Notes: generated by a model from the sequence alone, not told the origin. A DNA stretch of 54,049 nucleotides from Candidatus Cryptobacteroides faecipullorum (GCA_017694885.1 JADIMH010000026.1:1-54049), one strand, 5' to 3'; positions 40,529 to 49,793 are shown, counted from the first letter of the stretch. Translations and numbers: made by a program.

Positions 40529-42074
40529 ATTATTGCTCATACAGTCCGTACTTTTCCTCTGCAATGCAGCAGTAATGCACGCACAGACAGGGCAGCTATC
40601 CCGCGGAGGAACCGATCCAGTAGAATGGTACCACGAATTCGACCGTACAAGAAGAAGCAATTTATGGAATGACGGAAGAAATACGGCCGGCATGCGGCAG
40701 GACACCATATCAGTGTCCTCTGCCGGAGTCCTTGCAGAATATGCAGGCGGAGGATTCCGTGACAGCAACGCCGCCTCTTCTTCGTGGAAAGCCGGGGTCC
40801 AGGCACGGACAGTCACGCATATGAAAAGGACCTCATTGGCCGGATCCTTCTTCTTCGAGAACTTCTCGGGTTACGGAATGTGCGGTTCCATGTCCGCAAG
40901 GCCGGGATATTATCCTTTCGATGTGATGGAGTTCACTCCCGGCACAAAGACGAGACAGACATACTCCTTCTCGGGAGGCATATCTTCGGATATCGGCCGG
41001 CATTGGAGAATAGGAAGCAGTATAGACTATACTGGAATGAACTATACAAAACGCAAAGACCTCAGACACTCGAATTATCTGCTGGATATGACTGTTATTC
41101 CTTCAGTAATGTATTACTGCGAGGATTTTGCCCTCGGGGTATCTGCGATTTTCTCGAAAAATTCAGAAACTGTCAATGCTGAAAAGCTCGGCATATCCTC
41201 TTCGACCTATTACGCATTTCTCGACAAGGGACTTATGTACGGAGCTTACGAGTCCTGGGAAGGCAGCGGAGTACATCTCTCTGAATCCGGGATCAACGGT
41301 TTTCCGGCCAGAGAACTGCTCTTCGGAGGGGCCGTCCAGGCCCAATGGAAAAGCCTGTATGCAGAAGCGGAGTATTTATACGGCAGCGGCAAGGCAGGCG
41401 AGAAACAAACCGTATGGTTCCGTTTCCCGAGCCATCGGACAGCCGTCAGGCTCGGATATGTTTCAGGAAATGATATTACACGGCACTATATCAGGCTGAA
41501 TATCGGGTGGATGCTCCAGTACAATAACGAATCGGTCATGCAGAAGGTAACTGAAAACGGTGTTACCGTTACAATGGTATACGGATACAACCGGATTTTC
41601 AGCCGAAGTACCCTGTCTCTCTCCCCGGAATATGAATTTGCCGGCAAAACATATGGTTGCAAGGCAGGAGTCGCCATAAACAGCTACAACAGGCAGGCTT
41701 CGCAGATTTTCCCTTACATCGTTTTCAGAAACGACCTCCTTATGGAAGCGTACCTTTCAGGCTATATATCCTTGAGGCGTTTCGATTTCATGGCCGGACT
41801 GTCCTTCAGGACAGGGAACTGGAGAGAACAGGAGAAAACGAGCGAGACCTCCGCAGATCCGGGTGACCCCCCGTACCGGATGGAAAACTTATACGGCGTA
41901 CAGTCTGAATATCTTACCGCATCCAGAATCACAACTGTCATTGGCATAAGATACAGATTCCGGAAAGGATTGTATACCGAGGCTGCCGGGCAATACATGC
42001 ATGGCTTCGGCCTTAAGAACATAACGGGTTCCGGACGGTATGCCGGAACGATACGGATAGGATTTGAATTTTAA
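40521..42074 (+). CDS. DUF6850-type outer-membrane beta-barrel protein, copy 2
   Basis: 517 residues from ATG 40521, overlapping the previous stop in ATGAATAG as in copy 1; an in-frame ATG at 40497 is an alternative. Signal peptide MNRLLLIQSVLFLCNAAVMH, then RSNLWNDGRNTAGMRQDTIS, FFFENFSGYGMCGSMSARPG, YYPFDVMEFTPGTKTRQTYS, DLRHSNYLLDMTVIPSVMYY and a C-terminal strand ending RIGFEF. The block around MCGSMSxRPGYYPxDVxEFTPG is almost unchanged between copies, which marks it as the functional core of the family. Barrel end suggests outer-membrane location. Confidence 0.8.
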   Translation: MNRLLLIQSVLFLCNAAVMHAQTGQLSRGGTDPVEWYHEFDRTRRSNLWNDGRNTAGMRQDTISVSSAGVLAEYAGGGFRDSNAASSSWKAGVQARTVTHMKRTSLAGSFFFENFSGYGMCGSMSARPGYYPFDVMEFTPGTKTRQTYSFSGGISSDIGRHWRIGSSIDYTGMNYTKRKDLRHSNYLLDMTVIPSVMYYCEDFALGVSAIFSKNSETVNAEKLGISSSTYYAFLDKGLMYGAYESWEGSGVHLSESGINGFPARELLFGGAVQAQWKSLYAEAEYLYGSGKAGEKQTVWFRFPSHRTAVRLGYVSGNDITRHYIRLNIGWMLQYNNESVMQKVTENGVTVTMVYGYNRIFSRSTLSLSPEYEFAGKTYGCKAGVAINSYNRQASQIFPYIVFRNDLLMEAYLSGYISLRRFDFMAGLSFRTGNWREQEKTSETSADPGDPPYRMENLYGVQSEYLTASRITTVIGIRYRFRKGLYTEAAGQYMHGFGLKNITGSGRYAGTIRIGFEF

Positions 42075-42096
42075 TTTTTTAACCACTTTCAAGTAT

Positions 42097-43728
42097 ATGA
42101 AAAAATTTTTATTGTCAGCACTCGCACTTGCGGCTATAGCCGCCTGCGAAAAAGAACCGCAAGGAGCCTCGGTTCCGCAACAGGTCCGGATTTCTCCGGT
42201 AATCACAAGAGTAACGGATGTCAACTTTGAAGACGGAGACCAAATAGGCCTTAGTATTTTCAAGGGAGATGCGTATTATGCAGAGAACAGTCAGCTTTCT
42301 TTCTCTGACGGAGTTTTTTCCGGTTCTCTTGTGTGGTATCCGGAAGCGGCAGAATCTTCCGTCATTACGGCATACTATCCTTACAGTGCAGCAGGCTTTC
42401 CGGAAACATTCTCCGTTGCCGCAGACCAGACTACAGGTTATGAGGCTTCGGATCTTATAGCCGGGACAAAGTCGGAGGTAACGCCTTCTTCGACTGCTGT
42501 AGTTCTGGAATTCAAACACATGCTTTCAAAGATCCTTCTAAATGTCGATAACCGGTCAGGCTCCGGACTCGTTTCCGTAAAACTTGCAGGGTCCAGACTT
42601 TCAGCTGCCGTAGATTTTTCATCCCTTTCAGTCTCTGCAGATGAAGAGGCTCCGGCAGAGGATATCACGATGCAAGCCGTTGATGCCGGCACCCGGTACC
42701 GGGCCATAGTAGTGCCTCAGACAGTGGCATTTACCCTGTCCGTTACCACTGCTTCAGGCAAGACCCTCGAACAGAAACTCGCATCTGCGGATCTTAAAGC
42801 CGGAGGCCAGTACACAATAGAGGCCACTGTCATTGACGATGCCCTCTCCGTAACCATTTCAGGAGAAATCACCAACTGGACCGACGAAGGGACCATTGGA
42901 CCGGATACCCCGTCAGAAGAGGTACAGTTCGAGGAATTCGACGGGTATTTTGTCTATGACGGAGTGACATATCCGACTGTCACACTCGAGAACGGTTCTG
43001 TATGGATGGCGAAAAACCTCAGCTATCTTCCTGAAGGATATGTTCCGTCAACTGACGGCACGGATCCTTCCGCCCATATCCTCTATCCGTATGAACTGGT
43101 CAATGACGGAGGCGCTCCGACTGCCATAAATGCAAGCGGCGCCAATGCCCTTACAGATGCAGAATCCATTGAAGAAATGGGATATCTCTATGATGCATAT
43201 GCCATTTTCGGAGTAGATGAATTCACTGAAGAAAACGTACATGGTTTCGAAGGGGCACAAGGTATCTGCCCCCCTGGATGGCATGTTCCTACAAGAGCAG
43301 ACTACTTCGCACTCTGCGGCCTTTCCAACAAGGATGATTCCGGGGAAGAAACCGGAAACCAGACCAATGAAAATGCCCTGTTCTACGATAAAAACTACAA
43401 AGGCGGGAAATGGAGCCTCTTCAATGAAGCCGGATGGAATTATCAACTCGTCGGATGCAGACAGCTCACCGGAAGTTCCGATGCCCGCATCTACAAATAT
43501 TCCCTTACCCAACTCTGGTCAGGCAACTCTACTCTGGAAGAATATTATGGCCATCCCGGGCTGAACTACATCATGAGCTCAACCGGATATGTCTCTTCAG
43601 TAGGCACGCTGCAGTTCTTCTCATTGATGAGTACCTTCACCAATGCCTATCCGGAAGGCCGGATCAATGTCGCGTATGCAACCCTCGGGACATGTACTCC
43701 TGTCAGGTGTGTAAAGGACGCGGAATAA
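42097..43728 (+). CDS. fimbrillin-like plus FISUMP fusion lipoprotein, copy 2
   Basis: 543 residues from ATG 42097; lipobox ends at Cys17 (AIAAC). Residues about 20-270 look like a fimbrillin / Mfa-like domain: VTDVNFEDGDQIGLSIF, FSGSLVWYPEAAESSVITAY, LEFKHMLSKILLNVDN and TLSVTTASGKTLEQKLAS. After a short linker, the C-terminal part from about 295 is a FISUMP domain homologous to the copy-1 protein: TVTLENGSVWMAKNLSYLPE, MGYLYDAYAIFG, AQGICPPGWHVPTRADYFAL, PVRCVKD. Fimbrillin domains normally build surface pili by strand exchange, so this version may be displayed further from the cell. Ends at a terminator. Confidence 0.85.
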   Translation: MKKFLLSALALAAIAACEKEPQGASVPQQVRISPVITRVTDVNFEDGDQIGLSIFKGDAYYAENSQLSFSDGVFSGSLVWYPEAAESSVITAYYPYSAAGFPETFSVAADQTTGYEASDLIAGTKSEVTPSSTAVVLEFKHMLSKILLNVDNRSGSGLVSVKLAGSRLSAAVDFSSLSVSADEEAPAEDITMQAVDAGTRYRAIVVPQTVAFTLSVTTASGKTLEQKLASADLKAGGQYTIEATVIDDALSVTISGEITNWTDEGTIGPDTPSEEVQFEEFDGYFVYDGVTYPTVTLENGSVWMAKNLSYLPEGYVPSTDGTDPSAHILYPYELVNDGGAPTAINASGANALTDAESIEEMGYLYDAYAIFGVDEFTEENVHGFEGAQGICPPGWHVPTRADYFALCGLSNKDDSGEETGNQTNENALFYDKNYKGGKWSLFNEAGWNYQLVGCRQLTGSSDARIYKYSLTQLWSGNSTLEEYYGHPGLNYIMSSTGYVSSVGTLQFFSLMSTFTNAYPEGRINVAYATLGTCTPVRCVKDAE

Positions 43729-43751
43729 AGGTATAACAAGCCGAAACAAAC

Positions 43752-43787
43752 GATACGCCCTCTCACATTGCTGCAAGAGGGCGTATC
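43752..43787. terminator. bidirectional terminator after the duplicated locus copy 2
   Basis: GATACGCCCTCT (43752-43763) pairs perfectly with AGAGGGCGTATC (43776-43787), loop 12 nt, between convergent genes. Confidence 0.7.
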
Positions 43788-43803
43788 TGTAAGTATGTGG
43801 CTG

Positions 43804-44204
43804 TCACTGTTCCTTTATCAGATTTCCGACTTTGGATATGAACTCCCGTACTGGCTCAAACAGTGGTTGCATTTCTTTAGCGGTTGTAATATAGACGCAG
43901 TTATAGTCGCTTTCCTCCCTCATCATCTGGAGGTTTGAGTATAGTTTGGAATCATCTGCCGTGAATATGCCTGTCTTGACATAATGCTGCCCAAACATTA
44001 CCAATGTACCTTTGTGTGTACTGACTTTATGCTCGTCTTTTATTAAAGGGCTAACACTGCATGGAATACTGAATAATACAGTCTGTTAGCAACGACATCC
44101 CATAAGTCCATTGATGCAATTTTTTCTGCCTGCTCCAAAAATGACTGTGCCTTTTCGTATTCCAGATTTACCATTATCCGGCGTTCTTCTTCGTTCAGTT
44201 TCAT
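43804..44204 (-). pseudogene. HEPN-domain toxin, broken by a one-base frameshift
   Basis: From ATG 44204 the frame reads MKLNEEERRIMVNLEYEKAQ and continues through WDVVANRLYYSVFHAVLAL, then hits TAA at about 44043-44045. One base earlier the other frame continues as LIKDEHKVSTHKGTLVMFGQ to a stop at 43804, completing a normal HEPN protein. Adding one T to the TTT run restores the reading frame. The putative RNase motif R-x6-H (RLYYSVFH) lies before the break. The start overlaps the stop of the nucleotidyltransferase gene in ATGA, the usual MntA/HepT (type VII) arrangement. A true mutation, phase variation or sequencing error are all possible. Confidence 0.75.
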
Positions 44205-44518
44205 GCCAATACTATTCCGTCTTCTTCAACATTCTTGTAAAATGGAGTGAATGACATCTTTTTCCAACTCTCCTTTGTATAGATAACAGGGCTTATCAGT
44301 TCCCCTACATCCCAACTCAATGCAACAAACGGATATGCAATTTCATTGCGGTCTTTCATTTCTATTTCCTGCTTGTCCAGAAGAATCAGCAAATCCCAGT
44401 CGGAATCTTCCGTGGCTTCTTTTCTCGCCCGTGACCCGTACAGAATCAACTGCCCGTCTTTAGGGAGAACTTCTTTGGCTATCCGCTTGATTTCCTTTAA
44501 TATGTCACTCGATTTCAT
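44201..44518 (-). CDS. MNT-type minimal nucleotidyltransferase (antitoxin)
   Basis: 105 residues. The minimal nucleotidyltransferase motif is complete: LILYGSRARKEATEDSDWDLLIL (GSxxR..SDxDL). A third acidic residue is likely in the ALSWDVGELI stretch. In MNT/HEPN pairs this protein adenylylates and silences the HEPN RNase. It overlaps the HEPN start by the ATGA junction. Base composition is lower in GC than the neighbouring operons, consistent with horizontal gain. With the HEPN frame broken the antitoxin may be an orphan. Confidence 0.85.
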   Translation of the reverse strand: MKSSDILKEIKRIAKEVLPKDGQLILYGSRARKEATEDSDWDLLILLDKQEIEMKDRNEIAYPFVALSWDVGELISPVIYTKESWKKMSFTPFYKNVEEDGIVLA

Positions 44519-44642
44519 AACTCAGTGGCTTATATGGCAAATATAATACTTTTCTCTGTAAACAGGTATTAGATAATGACTATTCTGCTTCAAGTCCAAC
44601 TTTTGCCTTCGAGTCCGAGTCCGGACGAAAAGTCCCTCAAAC

Positions 44643-44672
44643 AAAAAAAGAGACCACCCGAAGGCAGTCTCT
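44643..44672 (-). terminator. terminator of tRNA-Gly
   Basis: On the minus strand GAGAC .. GTCTC with a short loop region is followed by a run of seven T residues, directly after the tRNA gene. Confidence 0.75.
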
Positions 44673-44679
44673 TCTTAGA

Positions 44680-44751
44680 GCGGAAAACGAGACTCGAACT
44701 CGCGACCCCAACCTTGGCAAGGTTGTGCTCTACCAACTGAGCTATTTCCGC
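44680..44751 (-). tRNA. tRNA-Gly (GCC)
   Basis: 72-nt cloverleaf on the minus strand: acceptor GCGGAAA with TTTCCGC, D-arm AGCTCAGTTGGTAGAGC, anticodon loop CTTGCCAAG with GCC, T-arm with GTTCGAGTC. CCA is not encoded. A perfect 9-bp hairpin (CGCAAAATC/GATTTTGCG, about 44750-44770) abuts its 5' end. Confidence 0.95.
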
Positions 44752-44869
44752 AAAATCTTCGATTTTGCGCTAAATTTGGCTGCGGCTCGGCATAGAATAG
44801 ATTCTCTGCGCTCGCCTTGCACAAATTTTCCGCATTTTCCATACGGAAGCGCATCGTCTTTTTAAAGAG

Positions 44870-44926
44870 CAATCCCGTTTTTTGGTAACGGGATTGCAAA
44901 GGTAGACATTTTTTCTGTTTCTGCAA
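44870..44926 (-). promoter_or_regulatory. promoter of tRNA-Gly with a leader hairpin
   Basis: TTG (44924-44926), 19-bp spacer, TACCTTTG (44897-44904) on the minus strand. Directly after it the transcript would contain GCAATCCCGTT/AACGGGATTGC (44870-44880 with 44888-44898), a perfect 11-bp stem. The tRNA follows about 120 nt later. Confidence 0.75.
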
Positions 44927-44955
44927 ATTTTTTATGACTTTTTATCTGCAATTTC

Positions 44956-46956
44956 TCATTTTTTTACGATTTTGGCAGCATAACCTCCGCCTGGAGCCAT
45001 GTGAACAGTCACTTTGCGTGAAGCCGGCACAGAGACAGTTTCCTTCACGTAATCCATAGCTGCACGGTCGGCATTGATACCGTCGCGATAGACCGTCATC
45101 TCATAATCGCCGTCTCCGAGGAAAGAAAGATCAATGGTAAGATCCCTGGCATTCCAGTCGGTCATGACACCGAGATACCATGTATCACCGCTGCGGCGGG
45201 CAGTTGCGATATATTCTGCGATACGGCCGTCGAGAACCCTGGTCTCGTCCCACACCGTAGGGATTCCAGCTATGTATCCGGTGCATTCCGGCTCCCTCAT
45301 ATAGTTGGAAGGAGAGTCGCAAAGCATATTGAGAGGCGATTCGAACACTACGTATTCCGCAAGCTGGCGGCAGCGCGTTCCCTGGCTCATGGCTTCGGAA
45401 TTGACAGGACGGTAATTGCCGCGGGTTGCATTCCGCATTGCCCCCTGGGTGTAATCCATAGGGCCTGCCATCATACGCACAAACGGTATTGTGACATCAT
45501 AAGTCACCTGGTCGACATCCTCTCCTGACCATTTCATCTGCTCGAGGCCGTGCACGCCTTCATAATTGATCACATTAGGATATGTCCTGTGGAGTCCTGT
45601 CGGCTTGTAGGTCCCGTGGAAATCTATCATAAGATGATATTTTGCCGCCGTTTCGGCCGCCCTGCGGTGGAAATCGACCATCATCTGATCATCCCTGTCC
45701 ATGAAGTCCACCTTGAACCCCTTGATCCCGAGATCAGAGAAATATTTGCATACATTCTCCATGTCGCGGTCAAAGGCCCAGTATCCGGCCCATAGAATCA
45801 GTCCGACATTCTTCGAAGCGGCATATTCGGAGAGCATTTTCAGGTCGATTTCAGGAATTACCTTCATAAGATCCGCTTCCAGATTCACGGCCCATCCCTC
45901 ATCCAGGATTACATATTCTATCCCATGCTCAGAAGCAAAGTCGATGTAGTATTTATACGTATCATTATTGATTCCGGCCCTGAAATCCACACCGTAAATG
46001 TTCCAGTCGTTCCACCAGTCCCATGCCACCTTGCCCGGCTTCACCCAGCTGTAGTCGGCATCACTGGCAGGCGGGGTAGCGAGACGGTAGACCATATCAT
46101 TGTCAGCAAGCTGACTGTCATTCACAGAGACCGCAACGACCCTCCAAGGGAATGATGTACCAGCATCGAATTCAGCTATATAATCCTTCCTTGACTGGAC
46201 GACCATCTGGAGCATGTTGTGTCCGCCCTGCTCCATCCTGTCCGGATACGGAGCAAACACTCCGTGCAGCCCGTGTCCGCCGTCACCGTTATAAAGATAC
46301 ATTCCAGGATAATCCAGAAGATCAGCTTCGGTGATGCAGACTTTCTTTCCCAGGGAAGCCTCGACCACCAGAGGAAGGAACGCCAGCCTGTCCTTGTCCC
46401 ATTCGGACAAAGCAATGTGCGAGTATCTGTTTTCAAAAGAATTGAAGAACTGGCGGGAAAAATCGTTCCTGTCAAAATCCCTTACATACGGAACATATGC
46501 AGTCCAGTTGTCCGGAAAATTGAATTCCGCCTGCTCTGACTTTACCTTAAACGGCTCTTCCGCAAGGGAAACGAACCTGTATGCCATACCGTCGTCGTAT
46601 GCACGGAAAATTATATTGAAGCCTTTGAATCTGAGTGTCAGCTCATTGAAATTGTCTTCCACTTTTTTCTTCTTATAATTCACAGCGTCGATCTCCCCTT
46701 CGCACGTGCGTGATTTCTTCCCTATGAAACGGGAATCCACGCCATAAACGGTCCCGTCATCCAAGGACATGGAGACCTGCGAGCGGTCCAGAAGGAGAGT
46801 CCCGTCATGGGAAAGGGAATAGGTCACGGTTTCACCTACTTCCAGAGAAACATTGAGCTTCCCGTCAGGAGAGGACAATTCAAAATCCTTTGTTGCCGCC
46901 ATCGCTCCTGCAACAATTCCGAAAGCGGCCACAGCCGCTACAATTCTTTTGTTCAT
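44956..46956 (-). CDS. GH97 family glycoside hydrolase
   Basis: 666 residues from ATG 46956 (a start at 46962 is possible). Signal peptide MNKRIVAAVAAFGIVAGAMA, N-terminal beta-sandwich (FELSSPDGKLNVSLEVGETV.. to FRAYDDGMAYRFV), then the (beta/alpha)8 barrel: WWNDWNIYGVDFRAGINNDT, YVILDEGWAVN, GIKGFKVDFMDRDDQMMVDF, MIDFHGTYKPTGLHRTYPNV, NYEGVHGLEQ. The Asp in FKVDF and Glu in NYEG suggest the retaining, alpha-galactosidase-like branch of GH97 rather than the inverting SusB type, though this needs structural comparison. It stands alone, not in a SusCD locus. Confidence 0.9.
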   Translation of the reverse strand: MNKRIVAAVAAFGIVAGAMAATKDFELSSPDGKLNVSLEVGETVTYSLSHDGTLLLDRSQVSMSLDDGTVYGVDSRFIGKKSRTCEGEIDAVNYKKKKVEDNFNELTLRFKGFNIIFRAYDDGMAYRFVSLAEEPFKVKSEQAEFNFPDNWTAYVPYVRDFDRNDFSRQFFNSFENRYSHIALSEWDKDRLAFLPLVVEASLGKKVCITEADLLDYPGMYLYNGDGGHGLHGVFAPYPDRMEQGGHNMLQMVVQSRKDYIAEFDAGTSFPWRVVAVSVNDSQLADNDMVYRLATPPASDADYSWVKPGKVAWDWWNDWNIYGVDFRAGINNDTYKYYIDFASEHGIEYVILDEGWAVNLEADLMKVIPEIDLKMLSEYAASKNVGLILWAGYWAFDRDMENVCKYFSDLGIKGFKVDFMDRDDQMMVDFHRRAAETAAKYHLMIDFHGTYKPTGLHRTYPNVINYEGVHGLEQMKWSGEDVDQVTYDVTIPFVRMMAGPMDYTQGAMRNATRGNYRPVNSEAMSQGTRCRQLAEYVVFESPLNMLCDSPSNYMREPECTGYIAGIPTVWDETRVLDGRIAEYIATARRSGDTWYLGVMTDWNARDLTIDLSFLGDGDYEMTVYRDGINADRAAMDYVKETVSVPASRKVTVHMAPGGGYAAKIVKK

Positions 46957-47027
46957 ATACACTTATCGGTTTTAATATTGGTTTCAATGTTAATTTTCCG
47001 GAACGGCAATGCCTTCCGTTCGTCCGC

Positions 47028-49664
47028 CTATCCCTTCATCTGGGATTTCATGTTTCTGAGAAGGTCGAAAGCCTGCATAGGGGTCATATTGTCAAGATCG
47101 GCCGAATTGAGCTCGTCCCGGAGGGACATCAGAAGCGGATCCTCGAGCTGGAAGAACGACAGCTGGAGAGAACCGTCGCCCTCGATACGCCCTTCCTTGA
47201 CATTGTGCGGTTTTATCCGCTTGGACGGCAGGACCTTGGCTTTCCCGTCCCCGCCTTTCTCAAGCGCCTCCAGGGTCCTTTCCGCAGATTCGATCACCTG
47301 ATGCGGCATACCGGCCATTCTGGCTACATGCAGTCCGAAACTGTGGGCCACTCCCCCTTCTTTCAGTTTACGCAGGAAAATGACCTTCTTGTCCACTTCC
47401 TTGACTGCGATATGGTAGTTTTTCACGCGAGGATATATGCTCTCGAGATCGTTCAGTTCATGATAGTGCGTAGCGAAAAGCGTCTTCGCCCCGTCTCCGT
47501 ACTCATGGATATACTCTACGATCGCCCTTGCGATGGACATTCCGTCATAAGTGGAAGTGCCTCGCCCGATTTCATCCAGAAGGACAAGGGACCGTGAGGA
47601 CAGATTATGCAGGATCATCGAAGTTTCAAGCATTTCCACCATGAAAGTGGACTCGCCGCGGGAAATATTGTCCGAAGCCCCTACCCTGGTAAACAGTTTG
47701 TCGCAATACCCTATTCTTGCCGAATCGGCCGGTACGAAAGAACCTATCTGCGCCAGCAGTACTATAAGGGCCGTCTGCCGCAGCAGAGCGGACTTTCCGG
47801 CCATATTGGGTCCGGTCAGAATAATGATCTGCCGGGTCTTGTTATCCAGATACACATCATTGGCGACGAACTCCTCGCCCCGCGGCATAAGCGTCTCTAT
47901 CACAGGATGCCGGCCTGCCTTGATGTCTATGGCATACCCGTCGTTCATCTCGGGACGGCAATACCTGTTCGACAGGGCCAGATCGGAGAATCCGGAGAGG
48001 ACATCGAGCCTGGCGATAACCCGGCAGTTGGACTGTATGACGGCAATATTCTGCTGGATAGCAGAAACAAGTTCTCCGTACAGCCTGCTTTCAAGCACAT
48101 ATATTTTCTCCTCCGCCCCGAGAATCTTTTCTTCATATTCTTTCAGTTCGGGAGTGATATACCGTTCGGCATTGACCAGCGTCTGTTTGCGGATCCAGCT
48201 GGAAGGGACTTTGTCCTTATGGGCATTGCGCACTTCAAGGTAATAGCCGAAAACGGAATTGTAACTTATTTTCAGAGAAGTGATTCCCGTCTCTTCCATC
48301 TCCCTTTGCTGGATGTTCAGCAAGACATCCTTGCTGTTGCGGGCCAGGTTGCGGAGTTCATCCAGTTCGGCGTTGAATCCTGCAGCGATGACATCTCCCT
48401 TCCCTACCGCCGATGCAGGATCGGGATCCATGGTCCTGTCCAGAACATCGAGAAGATCCGAGCAGGCATCCACTGCAGACATCATGCTGTCCAAAGGGGC
48501 GCACCCTTTCCCGGAACACAGCGCCGTAATCGGTCCGAGCTGCGAAAGGCCCCGCTTCAGCTGCATTACCTCGCGCGGGGCTATCTTACCAGCGGCCGCC
48601 CGGGAAACAATCCTTTCCAGATCGCCTATATTGCCTATGCATTCCTGAAGCTCTTCCAGATCATGGCGGTTTTCAACAAAATGCTGTACGACATCATACC
48701 TGTCATTCAGCTCCCTGATATCCATTGAAGGCATCATAAGCCAGCTGCGCAGCAGACGCGCGCCCATCGGAGAAGAACATTTGTCTATCACCGACACGAG
48801 CGACACGCCCTCACCGCCTCCGGCAGCAGAGAAAATCTCCAGATTCCGGAAAGTGAACCGGTCCATCCAGACAAACCTCGACTCGTCTATACGCGATATC
48901 GAACAGATGTTCCTGAGACCTGAATGCTGTGTCTGTTCAAGATATATCAGCAACGCCCCCGCCGATGTGACTCCGAGCGGATAGACATCTATGGCATACC
49001 CTTTCAGGGAATCCACGCCCAGCTGCTTCTTGAGCTTCTCCACAGAAGAATCATATACAAACGCCCACTCTTCCAGTGTCGAAACATAGAAATGCTCCCC
49101 GAAACGCTCTTTCACCCCCTTCTCATACCCCTTGGGAACGACGAGTTCTTTCGGCGCGAACGAAGAAAGCAACGTATCTACATAATCTACAGAGCCTTCG
49201 GCCAACTGAAAAGTTCCGGTCGAAACATCCAGGAAAGCCACTCCGCAACGGTCTTTTTCAAAAGTAAGTCCGGCAAGGAAATTATGTTCTTTCTGCTCGA
49301 GAAGCTGGTCGCTGAATGCAATTCCTGGAGTAACCAATTCAGTCACCCCTCTTTTTACAATCTTCTTGGCGAGCTTCGGGTCTTCGAGCTGGTCGCAGAC
49401 CGCGACCTTATAGCCCGCACGCACCAGACGAGGCAGATATATGTCGATGGAATGATGCGGGAACCCGGCAAGGGGGACAGACTGGGCAGAGCCGTTCGCC
49501 CTTTTGGTCAGGACTATGCCGAGCACCTTGCTTGCAACCAGCGCATCATCCGCAAACGTTTCATAAAAATCCCCCACTCTGAACAGCAGTACGGCCTCCG
49601 GATGCTGGGCCTTGACCTGAAAATACTGCTTCATCAGCGGGGTTTCGACTATCTTTTCTTTCAT
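47028..49664 (-). CDS. mutS: DNA mismatch repair protein MutS
   Basis: 878 residues, the usual length. The mismatch-binding domain has the Phe-x-Glu wedge in FRVGDFYETFADDA; the core and clamp domains follow. The ATPase has Walker A GPNMAGKSALLRQ, the MutS signature region FMVEMLETSMILHNLSSRSL, Walker B LVLLDEIGRGTSTYDG and FATHYHEL. A C-terminal region ends with a helix that mediates dimer contacts. It recognises mismatches and recruits MutL. A -7 match TAAATTTG on the minus strand (49690-49697) lies about 25 bp before the start. Confidence 0.97.
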   Translation of the reverse strand: MKEKIVETPLMKQYFQVKAQHPEAVLLFRVGDFYETFADDALVASKVLGIVLTKRANGSAQSVPLAGFPHHSIDIYLPRLVRAGYKVAVCDQLEDPKLAKKIVKRGVTELVTPGIAFSDQLLEQKEHNFLAGLTFEKDRCGVAFLDVSTGTFQLAEGSVDYVDTLLSSFAPKELVVPKGYEKGVKERFGEHFYVSTLEEWAFVYDSSVEKLKKQLGVDSLKGYAIDVYPLGVTSAGALLIYLEQTQHSGLRNICSISRIDESRFVWMDRFTFRNLEIFSAAGGGEGVSLVSVIDKCSSPMGARLLRSWLMMPSMDIRELNDRYDVVQHFVENRHDLEELQECIGNIGDLERIVSRAAAGKIAPREVMQLKRGLSQLGPITALCSGKGCAPLDSMMSAVDACSDLLDVLDRTMDPDPASAVGKGDVIAAGFNAELDELRNLARNSKDVLLNIQQREMEETGITSLKISYNSVFGYYLEVRNAHKDKVPSSWIRKQTLVNAERYITPELKEYEEKILGAEEKIYVLESRLYGELVSAIQQNIAVIQSNCRVIARLDVLSGFSDLALSNRYCRPEMNDGYAIDIKAGRHPVIETLMPRGEEFVANDVYLDNKTRQIIILTGPNMAGKSALLRQTALIVLLAQIGSFVPADSARIGYCDKLFTRVGASDNISRGESTFMVEMLETSMILHNLSSRSLVLLDEIGRGTSTYDGMSIARAIVEYIHEYGDGAKTLFATHYHELNDLESIYPRVKNYHIAVKEVDKKVIFLRKLKEGGVAHSFGLHVARMAGMPHQVIESAERTLEALEKGGDGKAKVLPSKRIKPHNVKEGRIEGDGSLQLSFFQLEDPLLMSLRDELNSADLDNMTPMQAFDLLRNMKSQMKG

Positions 49665-49793
49665 TGCTTTTCAAAAACGCATATCCTTGCAAATTTACAA
49701 CATAATTCCGCAATTCTGCCATATTGTCCCAATCTTATGAGAAATCGGGAAAAAACCTTTACCTTTACATTTCCGATTGTATGAATCCACAAT

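Noticed and set aside
44675..44926. 83-codon frame across tRNA-Gly
   Set aside because: It overlaps the tRNA gene and its promoter; not a protein gene.
47607..48728. Long open frame (373 codons) on the plus strand
   Set aside because: It lies antisense within mutS, whose frame has full family motifs. The antisense frame has no signal of a known domain and is a codon-bias shadow.
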